Positions 20,420 through 34,043 of a stretch of DNA of 64,000 bases are shown piece by piece (position 1 is the stretch's first letter; every line of letters begins with the position of its first letter). A model generated the notes under the pieces. The model worked only from the letters and a program-made list of their open reading frames with translations. It was not told the DNA's origin and made no database searches. Origin of the DNA: Dryomyza anilis. Lineage: Eukaryota > Arthropoda > Insecta > Diptera > Dryomyzidae. The translations under genes and the position numbers were made by a program. The stretch is from the NCBI GenBank assembly GCA_951804985.1, contig OX638135.1:37533024-37597023 (forward strand), given 5' to 3'.

Positions 20420-23400
20420 TGTAGGTGCGCTTGTACCCTAATTTATTTTTTTATTTTTAAAATTCTATAAAAACATTTATACGAATTTATTACAAATAAA
20501 AAGTGAGTTTTTATTTTTCTAAATTTTTAATGAAATTCATTTTAAAAAATAGTAAAATTTTTTTAAATAGAATAATTTTATTGCCAATATAATAGACAAC
20601 GCAGCAATTGGATTCGGCCTATTTTCATTTCTGTGCCAATTCCTATACGAATAAATAGCTCTCTTTGTATAATCCATATATTTTATTTCTTTTAATTACA
20701 AATCTCTCAATAGATTTGGCACTTAATTATGCAATAATTTTAATTGCTCTCATCAGCATATTCTCAACTTCACACACACTTAAAAACATGCGTAGGAGGA
20801 TGAGAAAGATCACCTCTGACTAATTACGCATTGCAGCAGAACTTCAGTTGGTGACAAACGAAGCAACGATTGAAATCGACGGACCGATTGCACCATCGAA
20901 CCGCATCTCCACCCGCGAGCCGCATCTCCTCCAACCGTGTATTGTTAGAAGGTGAAAAGTATCCGCGATCCGACCACAAACCGCGATCAACCCAAAATCC
21001 GCCCCAAAAGCGTAGAAAAAAATTATTGTGAAGTGGCTAAAACAAGAAAAAAATATAAAACTAAAATTAATAAATTTATTAAGTGACTCCCAAAAAAGAC
21101 AAAAGTCCATAAAAGAAATTACGAAAATCGAAATATTACAAAAAAAAAAAAAGTTATTAAAATTATTCGTGACAAAAAGTAATTATGGGAAAAAGGTGAA
21201 AAGAAAAATTATTTATTAAAAAAAAAATAATAATAAAGACAATTAGTAGTAAAAAAAATATATAAATATTTTTAAAAGGTTAAATTTTATTAAAAATTAA
21301 AAGAAGGTTAAATTCTGTTTAAAGGAAAAAAATTAATTTGATAAAACTTCTTTCAAATTATATAGCTTTTGTCATAATTTAAAATAATTAAATATATATG
21401 TTTTAATTAGTTAAAGTAAAAAAAAAAAACAAAATAAAATTATGCGAAAATGGTGAAAATATATATGAAATGAGTGCAAAAAATAATAAATAACCTCAAA
21501 TTCATATAAAAAAAATATATATATAAAAAAAAGTATGTATATTATTCTGCAAAAATTTGTGTGTGCAAAATTAGCTTCAAAAATGTTCGTGCAAAAATAA
21601 GCAAAAATAACCTTGAAAAAGTCAACGCTATATAAAAAAAAATAGAACGGTTGGTTTTTATGTATTTCGGATAATACTGGGTTTTTTTGTATGCGAAAAA
21701 TTCAATAAGAATTTAAAATTTTCCGAAAGTGTTAAAAAAATATAATTTAAAAATTAAATATATATTTAAAATGAAGAATTATTCAGCGTGCATTTTTATT
21801 ATTTGTGTAAAGTTTAATTGAGGAAAAAAAAAGGAATTAAAGGAGATATAATCTCTTATACGCATTGGTTCGGAACCTTGCTATACTTCCCCTCAATTTA
21901 ATAATAAAAATTCCCCATACGGCGTGTATCGTAAGCCATTTAATTGTTTTAGCTCAGCACCAGCAATCGTCAACCATCGTGAAAGATCTTTCATCGTGGG
22001 AGCGACTCATCGGCTGTTTCAACTAATGTAAGTCTCTCTTTGATTTTTTATTGTATTTGGTTAAAGTGATAGTGTATACTTATTGACAAAAGAAATTCAC
22101 CACACTTCATAAAGGTTTGAGTTTTTGGTGTGTACGCTCAATAGCATTGAGAGCTTAATGCATATGAAATGCAGTACACGCTAAGAAATTAAAACTATAT
22201 GAATATTTTTTTTTAATCTTTGAAAATATTAAGATTTAATTCATAAAATGTTATGAAGGTGAACTAAATTGTCTATTTGTATTTCAATCACAATTTTAAT
22301 TTTATATAATGTTATAATACTATTTTAAAACCAAAAATAAAAATGAATTCGAAATTTTAAAACATCAAATATTCTTTTTATGTTGTAGTAGCGAAAAAAA
22401 AATCATTAACGTCCAATATAATGAGAGCATAAAAAAAACCCAAACCTAATTTTTGTTATAATTAAATTTAAACAACAACAAAATGAACAGATTAATTTCA
22501 CTAAACATACAACTGCGAGAGAGCATAAAAAGCTCCATATCAATTTACACCAACATTTTGACCGAACAGCTTCAATAACAAACTCATGCATTTGTTCAAC
22601 ATAAATATTTTTTTTAAGAACCTGTTTGTCGCTAAACAAACACACTGCGAGAAATTATATTGAAATTATTTCGCGTTATTTTATATTTGCACATACTTAT
22701 ATATTTTTTTTTATTAACTATATTATTATAATTTTTTTTGCACATATATAATATATACATGCTGTAACCATTTGATTTTCAGATATTTTCCCCATCGAAT
22801 TTTTGTACCTATTTAAACAAAAAAAAAAAACAAACAAACTTTAGAAAAAAAAAATAATAAATCACCCATAATTTATTCTCGTTTGAAACATTCGCAATTA
22901 CCATACGATTTAGAAATTTAATTAACCATGTTATGCTAACACCAAATTTTATTAAAACAATTATAATTTTTACAATTTTTTTTTTCTCTCTCTCTATTAA
23001 ATAATGTAATATGTATTTTAAATTAGTTTTGTATTTAGCCATGGTTAGCTACTTTTACTTATGAATTTAATTCAAATTTGTTTAATTTTAAGATTCCTTA
23101 ATAAATATCGTTTTTGTTAATAATGATGAAGCACTAAATTTTTTTTCGTTGACTTCTCGCGTTAATTTTGTTGCTGTGTTAGGTTAATCTTTGGGATCAT
23201 CGATAATCAATTTTTTTGAAGTGGTAAAAATGATGATCATGGATGGGAGGGCTTATGGCGTTACAGTAACACCATCGCACACGTCACCAATATAAATATT
23301 GAGTTTCTTTTATTTCCGTTTCCTTTCTCTCACTTTTGGTTTTACTTCTCTCTGTTATCGTAAGCTTTTCTTTTCTCTTATAATGCAAGCACGCCAAATT

Positions 23401-23518
23401 AAATTAATATCTTGAAGTTAGCACCCGAACTCCTCCCCTAGCCGACGAGAAAGAGCCGGAAACAAATGCGTGCTTCCGCTAACGACACTTGCAAAAACAT
23501 CAACATTAACATTCGTTA
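20420..23518 (+). repeat. LTR3
   Basis: This 3099-bp LTR lacks the LTR1-specific segment and the Helitron and keeps the GC-richer initiator block. It differs from LTR2 by scattered substitutions and homopolymer lengths. Confidence 0.88.
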
Positions 23519-23524
23519 TTTATT

Positions 23525-23542
23525 TGGCGCCCAACGTGGGGC
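23525..23542 (+). promoter_or_regulatory. Primer-binding site (tRNA-Lys), copy 3
   Basis: The 18 bases are identical to copies 1 and 2. Confidence 0.92.
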
Positions 23543-25163
23543 CCACACATTTACTTTCTCTTTTACGAACATCTTTTATCATAATTAATGATAAACATTG
23601 CCCTTTTTCTTTTTCTCGTTCTTTTTCTTTTCCAATATTTCTTATTCTTATTTATTTCGATCTTCATTCTTTTTTTAAACTGTGCTACTATTTTTCTTTT
23701 GAGTTTCAGTGTGTCAATCTGATGCTTTGGATTTTAATTGGTACAAAACACTTCGTGTGTGTGCTATTAACCAGTGTTAACAATTCATCATACGCCATGT
23801 TTCTTTAGAGTTTTTATACCCTACACTAAGAGTGAAAGGGTATATTCAGTTTGGTACGCCGTTTGTAACACCCAGAAGGAAGCATCTCCGGTATGGAAAA
23901 GTATATATATTCTTGATCAGCATGACCTCCTGAGTCGATTTAGCGATGTCCGTCTGTCTGTCCGTCTGTCTGTCTGTTGAAATCCCTACTACTTTTAAAA
24001 TTGAAAAGCTAGATAAATGAAACTTATAACTTAGATTACTAATATACCTACGCTGTATGTGCGAAATGGCGAGATCGGTCCATTGTGACCTATGATCCGA
24101 CCACTTATGTTCAAATACCTCATATAAAATGTACATATAAAGATCAATTTTTATCTATACGTGCTAACTTTTTTGGTCATACATATATTGATACCATGCT
24201 CAAATACATGATAATAATGTTTTCCGGCGAAAAGACTTGTGGTTCACAAAAAAAAAATCGAAATTCGGTATACCTACCCATTTGTAAATATGGGTATCAA
24301 ATGAAAGAAAAATCTTCAGGGAAGGAAAGTTTGTAGTTATTTTCAGGATTCGTATACCATGGTGACCTATATATCACTTTGAATGGTAACCACACATATG
24401 TGTAGGGTATTTATAGTCGGCTTAGACCGACTATAATTTTGATAATCCTAACTATCATAATTACACCTACTTTAAAATTTCCCATGTGATCTAACCTTCC
24501 CAACTGGTTTTTATTTCTTTCGATTTTTGCCTGTAATGCTGTTATCTGGATCATAGCTAGAATCAGACCGCAAATCGAAAGTTATAAAACATGTACTCCG
24601 ACCTATGGAATTCCTTGGAATAAATTATTTTTTTTTAACTTTAAAAATAATGCCAGTATTTCTAAACCTCCTTCTTTTTTTTAATTATTTCTTACCTAGC
24701 CTTTATTCTGATTTCTTAACAATTCTTAAAACCATTTCTTTTTTTTTCCTAACTCAATTGTTATTTTTTTTTTAATTTCACAGCACCAATTAACCAATTA
24801 TGCGCAGAAGTCAATGTATTTTGTTTTCTGAACTTTTCGTGTAGTTCCCTCCGAAAGTTTTATCGACATCTCGATTGAGATACTTATCGTTTTCATAAAT
24901 TTAAATTCTAATTTAGATAAAAATAAGAATATATATTTTAACATCAATTCATATAAACCTATGTGTTGTATGCTTTTATATTTTTTTTATTATTTTTTTT
25001 TACTTGTTTTATAATTTTAATTGTTAAAATTTTTGGAAACAATTTTTTTTCTAATTTGAATTCAACATAATTTTATTAATTTTATTCTGCTCTAAACTCT
25101 TTAAAAATTTTTCATGTTTTAATATTTTTTATATATATATTTTTTTCTTCTTAAAACTTTGAA
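23543..25163 (+). other. Long untranslated leader, copy 3
   Basis: It is the same as the other leaders, with the dispersed repeat at 23815-24510. No protein-like frame was found. Confidence 0.6.
23815..24510 (+). repeat. Dispersed TATACCCTACAC repeat, copy A3
   Basis: It occupies the same place in the leader and has a few private substitutions (for example ACATATATTGATACC near 24181). Confidence 0.85.
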
Positions 25164-25433
25164 ATGCCTCTTCAACGGAGTAATGAAGATCTATTGACAG
25201 CTGAATCTGCTGATCGTGAAAGTATTTGTTGCAATATTTGCAGCATTGCTATTAGCTCTCGGCTACAAGTGATAAAAACCACATGTGGTCACATTTTCCA
25301 TAAATCGTGTATTTCAAAACATATTAAAACCAATCCCGATTGTCCTGTGTGTAACATTCGGATGGCTTCTCAAGAAAGTACTGCGACCGCAAGTACCCCT
25401 TTACCTTCATCGCCAATGATGACTCGAGCTTAA
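25164..25433 (+). CDS. gag: Gag N-terminal RING-H2 finger, copy 3
   Basis: All eight zinc ligands are kept. Three substitutions are seen against copies 1 and 2 (N to I after the first cysteine pair, T to I after CPVCN, T to M in the linker), none at a ligand. The same TAA follows. Confidence 0.8.
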   Translation: MPLQRSNEDLLTAESADRESICCNICSIAISSRLQVIKTTCGHIFHKSCISKHIKTNPDCPVCNIRMASQESTATASTPLPSSPMMTRA

Positions 25434-26174
25434 ACTTCTAAACCAACAACATCAGTAACTAATAATTCTGAAAATACCTCGATTTCCAATCAAATTTCTT
25501 TACAAGATCAATGCGAGACCATTCGTAATATTGTAACGGCCGCTGTTGGTGCGCAACAAGCAGAAATGATGTTGTCTCTTAGCCAACAAGTGTCTAAATT
25601 AATTGAGACAAGTATTGAATCAGGTCTTCCAAGATTAAAACTCGCTGCTCCTGTACCTGAGCGTAACACACAAGTGCGCGCTGCTCAAATGCACACATTG
25701 CCAGCAGTTGAACAGCAAACTTTAGAGCAATTGCTTGGATTGCCAGCTACTTCTCGTAATGGACATGCATCTAATTTTGATCCAAATAATTCAAATTGTG
25801 GTCCATCGGTTTCTCATGAAGGTGCTCCGTCGTCATCAGACACGTCACTACGATCTGATAAAGTGAGCCACATTATTTTCAATTGGAAACTGAAATTCAA
25901 TGGAGATTCCAGATTGAATGGCAACTTCGACCTATTATCTCGGTACGCCTCTATTCTTTTCGACTCTAAAGCCAGCGACTGGTTTTGGAGATATCACAGG
26001 TCCGTTCAAAATATTCGTTGGCCGGAACACTGTATCGCGCTTCGTAGACAATACAAAGACTCACGCACTGACGTTGATTACCGTGAAATGGTCCGCGATA
26101 GAAAACAAAAGCACAGCGAAAGTTTTGATAGTTTTTACGAATCCATTTTAGAATTGACTAATCGGCTAGATTAG
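25434..26174 (+). pseudogene. gag: Gag capsid-like region, copy 3
   Basis: It shares the TAA before and the TAG after with the other copies; one I to V change is seen near residue 29 from the first ATG (25566). Confidence 0.75.
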
Positions 26175-26177
26175 CAG

Positions 26178-26636
26178 TTGCCTGAAAATGCTTTGGTGGA
26201 AATTCTGAGGAGAAACTTGTTGCCCGAAATACAACATAAAATTTTGAACATACAGATTTTTTCTGTCTCTCATTTGCGTGACATCATCCGGAAACGAGAA
26301 TTTTTTATGCAGGATGTTGGAAGGAAGCAACCCTTCAACAAACTAAATCCCCAGCGCAGGAATATTAGTGAAGTTACACAGGATTCTAATCACGTTGAGC
26401 AGGATGAGGATGAGATTGCTGCTATATCTTTAACGTGCTGGAATTGTGAAGCTGCAGGTCACCGCTACCATGATTGCCTGGAGGAGAGACGTGTTTTTTG
26501 TTATGGGTGTGGTTTGAAAAACACTTATAAGCCGAGTTGCAAATATTGTTCAAAAAACTGCAGAGTGGGTGCGCCGAAAAGTGCACTCAAACAGATCCAT
26601 GCGTTAACACAGTCAACCAACACCGGAACCAAGTAG
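26178..26636 (+). pseudogene. gag: Gag C-terminal region with zinc knuckle, copy 3 (continuous frame)
   Basis: This copy keeps 8 bp lost from copies 1 and 2, so 152 codons run unbroken from the capsid end through CWNCEAAGHRYHDC and the second Cys cluster to the stop. It shows the ancestral arrangement of the nucleocapsid. It remains separated from the capsid by the shared TAG at 26172. Confidence 0.82.
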
Positions 26637-26783
26637 AAATTTTAAAACCCAAATATAACAATAGTTCTAGGACTAAACCTTTAATTACAAATTTTTCACC
26701 TTTGAAACCTTTTCATATTTGATTAGCAGAATATAATACTGCTCGCGATCGTATTTTTAATGAGTCTGATGTTTCATCAATAA

Positions 26784-27062
26784 ATAATTGTTGTAGATTC
26801 TGTATTATCTTTTAAAAACGATTTACCGTGTTTTTCTTCTTCTAGATCTAGCAAACGTATAAAATATTATTGGCAAAATGTCAAAAATATTCGAAAATTA
26901 TTTTTAAGTTCTGTTCTTGAAAAAACCAATGATATTAGGCCATATGCGGAGGTGACTTTGCTCGGTAAAAATATTGTTGGTTTATTAGATACAGGTGCTT
27001 CGATAAGTTGCCTTGGTGCACAAGCTGCTCAAGACTTTTTTAGATTCAAAAATAACCTTTAA
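26784..27062 (+). pseudogene. pol: Pol protease N-terminal part, copy 3
   Basis: LLDTGASIS is present (D-T-G at 26988). The same T-run frame break follows. Confidence 0.8.
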
Positions 27063-28230
27063 AAAAATAAAATCAACTGTGCGAACCGCAGATGGAAAAT
27101 CGCAAAATGTGATAGGCTATTTGAATACACACATAATTTTTCGCGGAGTTACAAAAATACTAAATATTTATATAATTCCAAATTTATCTCAAAATCTTTA
27201 TCTAGGCATTGATTTTTGGCAAACTTTTAATCTTTTTCCGTTAGGTCTTTTGTCTGAAATAGGCAAAATGAATTCTGAAGATTCTATTTGCGATAATTCT
27301 TTACAGCGTTTATTGTCAGTTTCACAACATCATGATTTACAAAATATAATTAATTTATTTCCAAGTTTTTCTAAAGAAGGTCTCGGTAAAACTAGCGTAA
27401 TATCACATGCTATTGATTTTGGTGAAGCCAAGCCTATAAAGCAGAGACACTTTCCAGTGTCGCCAGCAATCGAAAAATTAATATATGATGAATTAGATAG
27501 GATGTTGGAATTGGGAATAATAGAAGAATCTGAAAGCGCTTGGTCTTTTTTGGTTAGGAAGCCAGGGAAAAATAGATTATGCTTGGATAGTAGAAAAGTT
27601 AACAGTGTTACTGTAAAGGATGCGTATCCTCTTCCTAATATTGACGGAATTTTAAGTAGGTTACCAAAAGCCGAATTCATAACTAGTATAGATTTAAAGG
27701 ATGCTTTTTGGCAAATAACTTTAAACCCTTCCACTATTCAGACAGATCCGGATAAAATTGCCGCCGTAAATGAATTTCCAGTTCCGAGATCTGTAAAACA
27801 ATTACGTAGATTTTTAGGTATGTCAGGGTGGTATAGAAAGTTTATTAGAAATTATGCGACTGTCACCACGTCATTAACTGATTTGTTGAAAAACAAACGA
27901 AAGTTCGAATGGAACATTGAAGCACAAGGAGCGTTTGAAGATTTGAAAACCATTCTGAGTACCGCCCCTGTTCTACAAAGTCCTGATTTTTCACAACCTT
28001 TTTGCATACATTGTGATGCAAGTAGAACAGGAATAGGAAGTGTCTTGGTTCAGAAAACTGCGGACGGTAAAGAGTTCCCTATCACCTTCATGTCGAAAAA
28101 ACTCAACCAAGCCCAACGCAATTATTCAGTGACCGAACAAGAATGTTTAGCAGCAATGCTAAGCATAAAAAATTTAGAGCTTATGTGGAAGGACATGAGT
28201 TCACTGTCATCACCGATCACGCATCGTTGA
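27013..28230 (+). pseudogene. pol: Pol protease C-terminus, deleted reverse transcriptase and start of RNase H, copy 3
   Basis: This copy keeps nine residues (ending FGEA) before KPIKQRHF that copies 1 and 2 lost. It lacks three residues (PIV) in the RT N-terminal motif. It has also lost 243 bp more than copies 1 and 2 right after LNPS, jumping straight to TIQTDPDK and removing the YLDD active site altogether. RNase H starts normally (HCDASRTGIGSVL) and hits the same A-run frame change near 28167. RT activity is impossible from this copy. Confidence 0.88.
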
Positions 28231-29660
28231 AGTGGCTCATGTCCCAAACTGATCTTAGCACGCGGTTAGCTCGATGGGCTTTGAAGCTTCAATGGTTCAC
28301 ATTTCAAATACAGCACCGGCGTGGCAGTCAAAACGTGGTTCCTGATACGCTTTCTAGAGTAAATACTGAAGATTTGTCTTGTCTTTCCGATTTGAATGCT
28401 TTAGAAAATTACAGCGGGGTTTTCGTGGACTTAAATTCTACACGTTTTAAATCAGACGAATACCACGAACCTTTGAACAGCATAAATAAAAATATAGAAA
28501 AATTGGCAGATATAAAGATAATGGACGGATACGTGTACCGACGGACAGAACATGCATCGGGAGAGCAGTTACAGGATGATTTAGCGTGGAAGCTTTGGAT
28601 CCCTAAAAGTATGATTAGTGAAATCTTAAATAAAGCGCATGATAGTCATTTATCAAGTCATGGTGGTATTAATAAAACTATTGATCGAATTCGTAGATTC
28701 TATTTTTGGCCAGGATTGGTAAACGACATGAAAAATTATGTTAATTCATGTGAAACTTGTAAATGCACTAAACACCCAAATTTTGTAATGCGACCGCCAA
28801 TGGGTAAAACATCAGACACAAATCGATTTTTTCAAAAACTTAATGTAGATTTCCTTGGTCCCTATCCTAGATCTCGATCAGGTAACATTGGTATATTTAT
28901 TGTTTTAGATCACTTTAGTAAATTTCCTTTTTTGAAACCTGTCAACAAGTTTTTATCTGACATTGTCGTCAAATATTTAGAAGAGCTCTTTCATACATTT
29001 GGCACACCTGAGACAGTTGTTTCTGATAACGGCTCTCAATTTAAAGCAAATTTATTTAATAAAACGTTACAAAATTATGGTGTGAATCACGTTTATACGG
29101 CAGTATATTCGCCTCAATCCAATGCATCTGAACGTGTCAATCGATCAGTTCTTTCAGCGATTAAGGCATATATCAAACCCGACCAGAAGAATTGCGATGA
29201 GTATATCAGCAGCATTAGTTGTGCGCTACGTTCAGCTGTGCATGCTTCTATAGGCACATCACCCTTCTTCATGGCATTCGGACAACATATGATTACCAAT
29301 GGAACAACATATACACTGCTGCGTAAACTACAAATGTTGGAAGATCGATCTGTTAGTTTCAATAGAGACGACTCGTTAGAAATTGTGCGAACTAAGGCTT
29401 CAGCCATAATGCAGAAACAATTCGATCGTAACGAGCGAGCATACAATTTGCGATCTAGAATTGTAAACTATTCTGTAGGGCATGAAGTTTTTCGAAGAAA
29501 TTTCAGCCAAAGCAATTTTGAAAAAGGCTACAATGCTAAATTGGCACCATCATTTCTAAAACCACGAGTTAGAAAGAAACTTGTAAACTTGTATTATGAA
29601 TTAGAAGATTTACAAGGACGAGTGATTGGAACATATCATGCGAAGGACATTCGTCAGTAG
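28143..29660 (+). pseudogene. pol: Pol RNase H C-terminus and integrase, copy 3
   Basis: The 505-codon frame is uninterrupted and keeps the HHCC and D-D-E residues. Private changes include Y to N in the KLNVDFLGP segment and W to C in NCDEY. It is cut off from the upstream pol frame as in the other copies. Confidence 0.85.
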
Positions 29661-29723
29661 TTGTTCTCATTTGTACAAGCGGTATCAGTTTTGCGGCTGT
29701 TGTACCACCCCAAATCTGATTTT

Positions 29724-29733
29724 AGTGGGGGGG
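29724..29733 (+). promoter_or_regulatory. Polypurine tract, copy 3
   Basis: AGTGGGGGGG lies four bases before LTR4. Confidence 0.7.
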
Positions 29734-29737
29734 TTTA

Positions 29738-32700
29738 TGTAGGTGCGCTTGTACCCTAATTTATTTTTTTATTTTTAAAATTCTATAAAAACATTTATAC
29801 GAATTTATTACAAATAAAAAGTGAGTTTTTATTTTTCTAAATTTTTAATGAAATTAATTTTAAAAAATAGTAAAATTTCTTTAAATAGAATAATTTTATT
29901 GCCAATATAATAGACAACGCAGCAATTGGATTCGGCCTATTTTCATTTCTGTGCCAATTCCTATACGAATAAATAGCTCTCTTTGTATAATCCATATATT
30001 TTATTTCTTTTAATTACAAATCTCTCAATTGATTTGGCACTTAAATATGCAATAATTTTAATTGCTCTCATCAGCATATTCCCAACTTCACACACACTTA
30101 AAAACATGCGTAGGAGGATGAGAAAGATCACCTCTGACTAATTACGCATTGCAGCAGAACTTCAGTTGGTGACAAACGAAGCAACGATTGAAATCGACGG
30201 ACCGATTGCACCATCGAACCGCATCTCCACCCGCGAGCCGCATCTCCTCCAACCGTGTATTGTTAGAAGGTGAAAAGTATCCGCGATCCGACCACAAACC
30301 GCGATCAACCCAAAATCCGCCCCAAAAGCGTAGAAAAAAATTATTGTGAAGTGGCTAAAACAAAAAAAAAATAAAAAACTAAAATTAATAAATTTATTAA
30401 GTGACTCCCAAAAAAGACAAAAGTCCATAAAAGAAATTACGAAAATCGAAATATTACATAAAAAAAAAGTTATTAAAATTATTCGTGACAAAAAGTAATT
30501 ATGGGAAAAAGGTGAAAAGAAAAATTATTTATTAAAAAAAAAATAATAATAAAGACAATTAGTAGTAAAAAAAATATATAAATATTTTTAAAAGGTTAAA
30601 TTTTATTAAAAATTAAAAGAAGGTTAAATTCTGTTTAAAGGAAAAAAATTAATTTGATAAAACTTCTTTCAAATTATATAGCTTTTGTCATAATTTAAAA
30701 TAATTAAATATATATGTTTTAATTAGTTAAAGTAAAAAAAAAAAACAAAATAAAATTATGCGAAAATGGTGAAAATATATATGAAATGAGTGCAAAAAAT
30801 AATAAATAACTTCAAATTCATATAAAAAAAATATATATATAAAAAAAAGTATGTATATTATTCTGCAAAAATTTGTGTGTGCAAAATTAGCTTCAAAAAT
30901 GTTCGTGCAAAAATAAGCAAAAATAACCTTGAAAAAGTCAACGCTATATAAAAAAAAATAGAACGGTTGGTTTTTATGTATTTCGGATAATACTGGTTTT
31001 TTTTGTATGCGAAAAATTCAATAAGAATTTAAAATTTTCCGAAAGTGTTAAAAAAAATATAATTTAAAAATTAAATATATATTTAAAATGAAGAATTATT
31101 CAGCGTGCATTTTTATTATTTGTGTAAAGTTTAATTGAGGAAAAAAAAAGGAATTAAAGGAGATATAATCTCTTATACGCATTGGTTCGGAACCTTGCTA
31201 TACTTCCCCTCAATTTAATAATAAAAATTCCCCATACGGCGTGTATCGTAAGCCATTTAATTGTTTTAGCTCAGCACCAGCAATCGTCAACCATCGTGAA
31301 AGATCTTTCATCGTGGGAGCGACTCATCGGCTGTTTCAACTAATGTAAGTCTCTCTTTGATTTTTTATTGTATTTGGTAAAAGTGATAGTGTATACTTAT
31401 TGACAAAAGAAATTCACCACACTTCATAAAGCTTTGAGTTTTTGGTGTGTACGCTCAATAGCATTGAGAGCTTAATGCATATGAAATGCAGTACACGCTA
31501 AGAAATTAAAACTATATGAATATTTTTTTTTAATCTTTGAAAATATTAAGATTTAATTCATAAAATGTTATGAAGGTGAACTAAATTGTCTATTTGTATT
31601 TCAATCACAATTTTAATTTTATATAATGTTATAATACTATTTTAAAACCAAAAATAAAAATGAATTCGGAATTTTAAAACATCAAATATTCTTTTTTTGT
31701 TGTAGTAGCGAAAAAAAAATCATTAACGTCCAATATAATGAGAGCATAAAAAAAACCCAAACCTAATTTTTGTTATAATTAAATTTAAACAACAACAAAA
31801 TGAACAGATTAATTTCACTAAACATACAACTGCGAGAGAGCATAAAAAGCTCCATATCAATTTACACCAACATTTTGACCGAACAGCTTCAATAACAAAC
31901 TCAAGCATTTGTTCAACATAAATATTTTTTTTAAGAACCTGTTTGTCGCTAAACAAACACACTGCGAGAAATTATATTGAAATTATTTCGCGTTATTTTA
32001 TATTTGCACATACTTATATATTTTTTTTTATTAACTATATTATTATAATTTTTTTTGCACACATATAATATATACATGCTGTAACCATTTGATTTTCAGA
32101 TATTTTCCCCATCGAATTTTTGTACCTATTTAAACAAAAAAAAAAAACAAACAAACTTTAGAAAAAAAAATAATAAATCACCCATAATTTATTCTCGTTT
32201 GAAACATTCGCAATTACCATACGATTTAGAAATTTAATTAACCATGTTATGCTAACACCAAATTTTATTAAAACAATTATAATTTTTACAATTTTTTTTT
32301 CTCTCTCTCTATTAAATAATGTAATATGTATTTAAAATTAGTTTTGTATTTAGCCATGGTTAGCTACTTTTACTTATGAATTTAATTCAAATTTGTTTAA
32401 TTTTAAGATTCCTTAATAAATATCGTTTTTGTTAATAATGATGAAGCACTAAATTTTTTTTCGTTGACTTATCGCGTTAATTTTGTTGCTGTGTTAGGTT
32501 AATCTTTGGGATCATCGATAATCAATTTTTTTGAAGTGGTAAAAATGATGATCATGGATGGGAGGGCTTATGGCGTTACAGTAACACCATCGCACACGTC
32601 ACCAATATAAATATTGAGTTTCTTTTATTTCCGTTTCCTTTCTCTCACTTTTGGTTTTACTTCTCTCTGTTATCGTAAGCTTTTCTTTTCTCTTATAATG

Positions 32701-32846
32701 CAAGCACGCAAAATTAAATTAATATCTAGATCGTACCAAGCGAAGTTAGCACCCGAACTCCTCCCCTAGCCGACGAGAAAGAGCCGGAAACAAATGCGTG
32801 CTTCCGCTAACGACACTTGCAAAAACATCAACATTAACATTCGTTA
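29738..32846 (+). repeat. LTR4, right end of the array
   Basis: This 3109-bp LTR ends at ATTCGTTA, where it leaves the sequence shared with LTR1-3 and enters unrelated DNA with no PBS. The divergence point defines the LTR 3' end. A private 15-bp or so insertion (AGATCGTACCAAGCG) lies near 32727. The following bases do not repeat those before LTR1. Confidence 0.88.
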
Positions 32847-33853
32847 CATGCTACAGAAATAACCTAAAACAAATCCAAACACCTTCGCCGAGTACAATTT
32901 TGTCGGTCGACAGGACGTATCGCGCGTCAAAATCAGCGGCGCCAAACTCTTAAAACACCATGCCGTATCAATATAGAAGGGCTAAAAAAAGGCAAACTCA
33001 GACGAATGAAACAAAATTCCGTAGATTCGCTCCCCGTTATGAAAACTTCCACACCCGACTTGTTTTGATGCGCAATTTTTTGGTAAATTGACAGCAAAAC
33101 AAACTGGTTTGTTGACTGACAGTTTTCTTTAAGAAAAAATGCCGGAATTAATTAATTTCTGATTTCATAAATTAAAGGAACTGGACTGCAATATCGATTG
33201 GCTACATTCACATCATGAAACACGTGTCCCTGGAGGCGTAAAGTGGCGGATCCATAGTGCAGATCCAAGTGACAGGTCCAGGCAGAGCACTGCAGAGACG
33301 GCATGCTAAAAGCAAGCTAAGTACCACTTTACTTAATATAATACCCCAGGGGCAACATATAAGTCCACATATTCAAATTCAACCATTTACGTCCATGATT
33401 CAATTTAGCCATTCAAATTTAAATTCATGCGGTTGAGCAATTTAAATATTTATGTTCCACGTTTTCTTGAAACTGCTACGCTTGACGTCGACCAACTCCA
33501 CCATTTAGAAAAATCGCTCCAATAACGCAATTTTTTAAATTTAAAAACAAATATATTTTTATCGTCTGCACATCATGTACTGACGCAACGCGGGAAAATA
33601 AAATAGACGCCTCACATACCCGAGGGCTCAGCCACCATTTTGGCTTAATTTTGGCATCAATTTGGGCGATTTTTAAAATAAAATTTATTCGTTTTTAATA
33701 ATTTTTGTTTAAATTTTATAAAAACGCAACGAGGGAATATTAATAAACGCGGCGTACATTGGCACGTCCGCGCAGAGAGGGACCAATGCCCCAGTTTATG
33801 TTGTATTGTCTTTAGTTTTAATTTTAAATTACACTATATTTCTATACTATATT
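32847..33853. other. Non-coding flank right of the array
   Basis: This stretch is less AT-rich than the LTRs and holds no convincing frame. Two similar segments beginning CGCAACG (33584 and 33725, about 141 bp apart) look like a degenerate direct repeat. The edge of another decayed element is possible. Confidence 0.4.
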
Positions 33854-34000
33854 TATACCCTACACTAAGAGTGAAAGGGTATATTCAGTTTGGTACGCCG
33901 TTTGTAACACCCAGAAGGAAGCATCTCCGGTATGGAAAAGTATATATATATTCTTTATCAGCATGACCTCCTGAGTCGATTTAGCGATGTCCGTCTGTCC

Positions 34001-34043
<43 letters not shown>

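Larger units (their letters stand above)
103..32846 (+). mobile_element. Tandem array of a Ty3/gypsy-type LTR retrotransposon (4 LTRs, 3 internal regions)
   Basis: The order LTR-internal-LTR-internal-LTR-internal-LTR is seen directly. LTR starts are at 103, 10886, 20420 and 29738; PBS sites at 4466, 13990 and 23525; polypurine tracts at 10872, 20406 and 29724. One unit with two LTRs would be about 12.6 kb. The pol order (protease, RT, RNase H, integrase) and the motifs D-T-G-A, Y-L-D-D and an HHCC plus D-D-E integrase place it in Ty3/gypsy. The tRNA-Lys PBS, long LTR and lack of env suggest an Osvaldo/Ulysses-like lineage, but that is inference from memory. All internal copies carry the same disabling lesions. 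The array therefore most likely grew by recombination between LTRs after the element was already damaged, not by three separate insertions. Every copy appears unable to move by itself. Confidence 0.92.
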
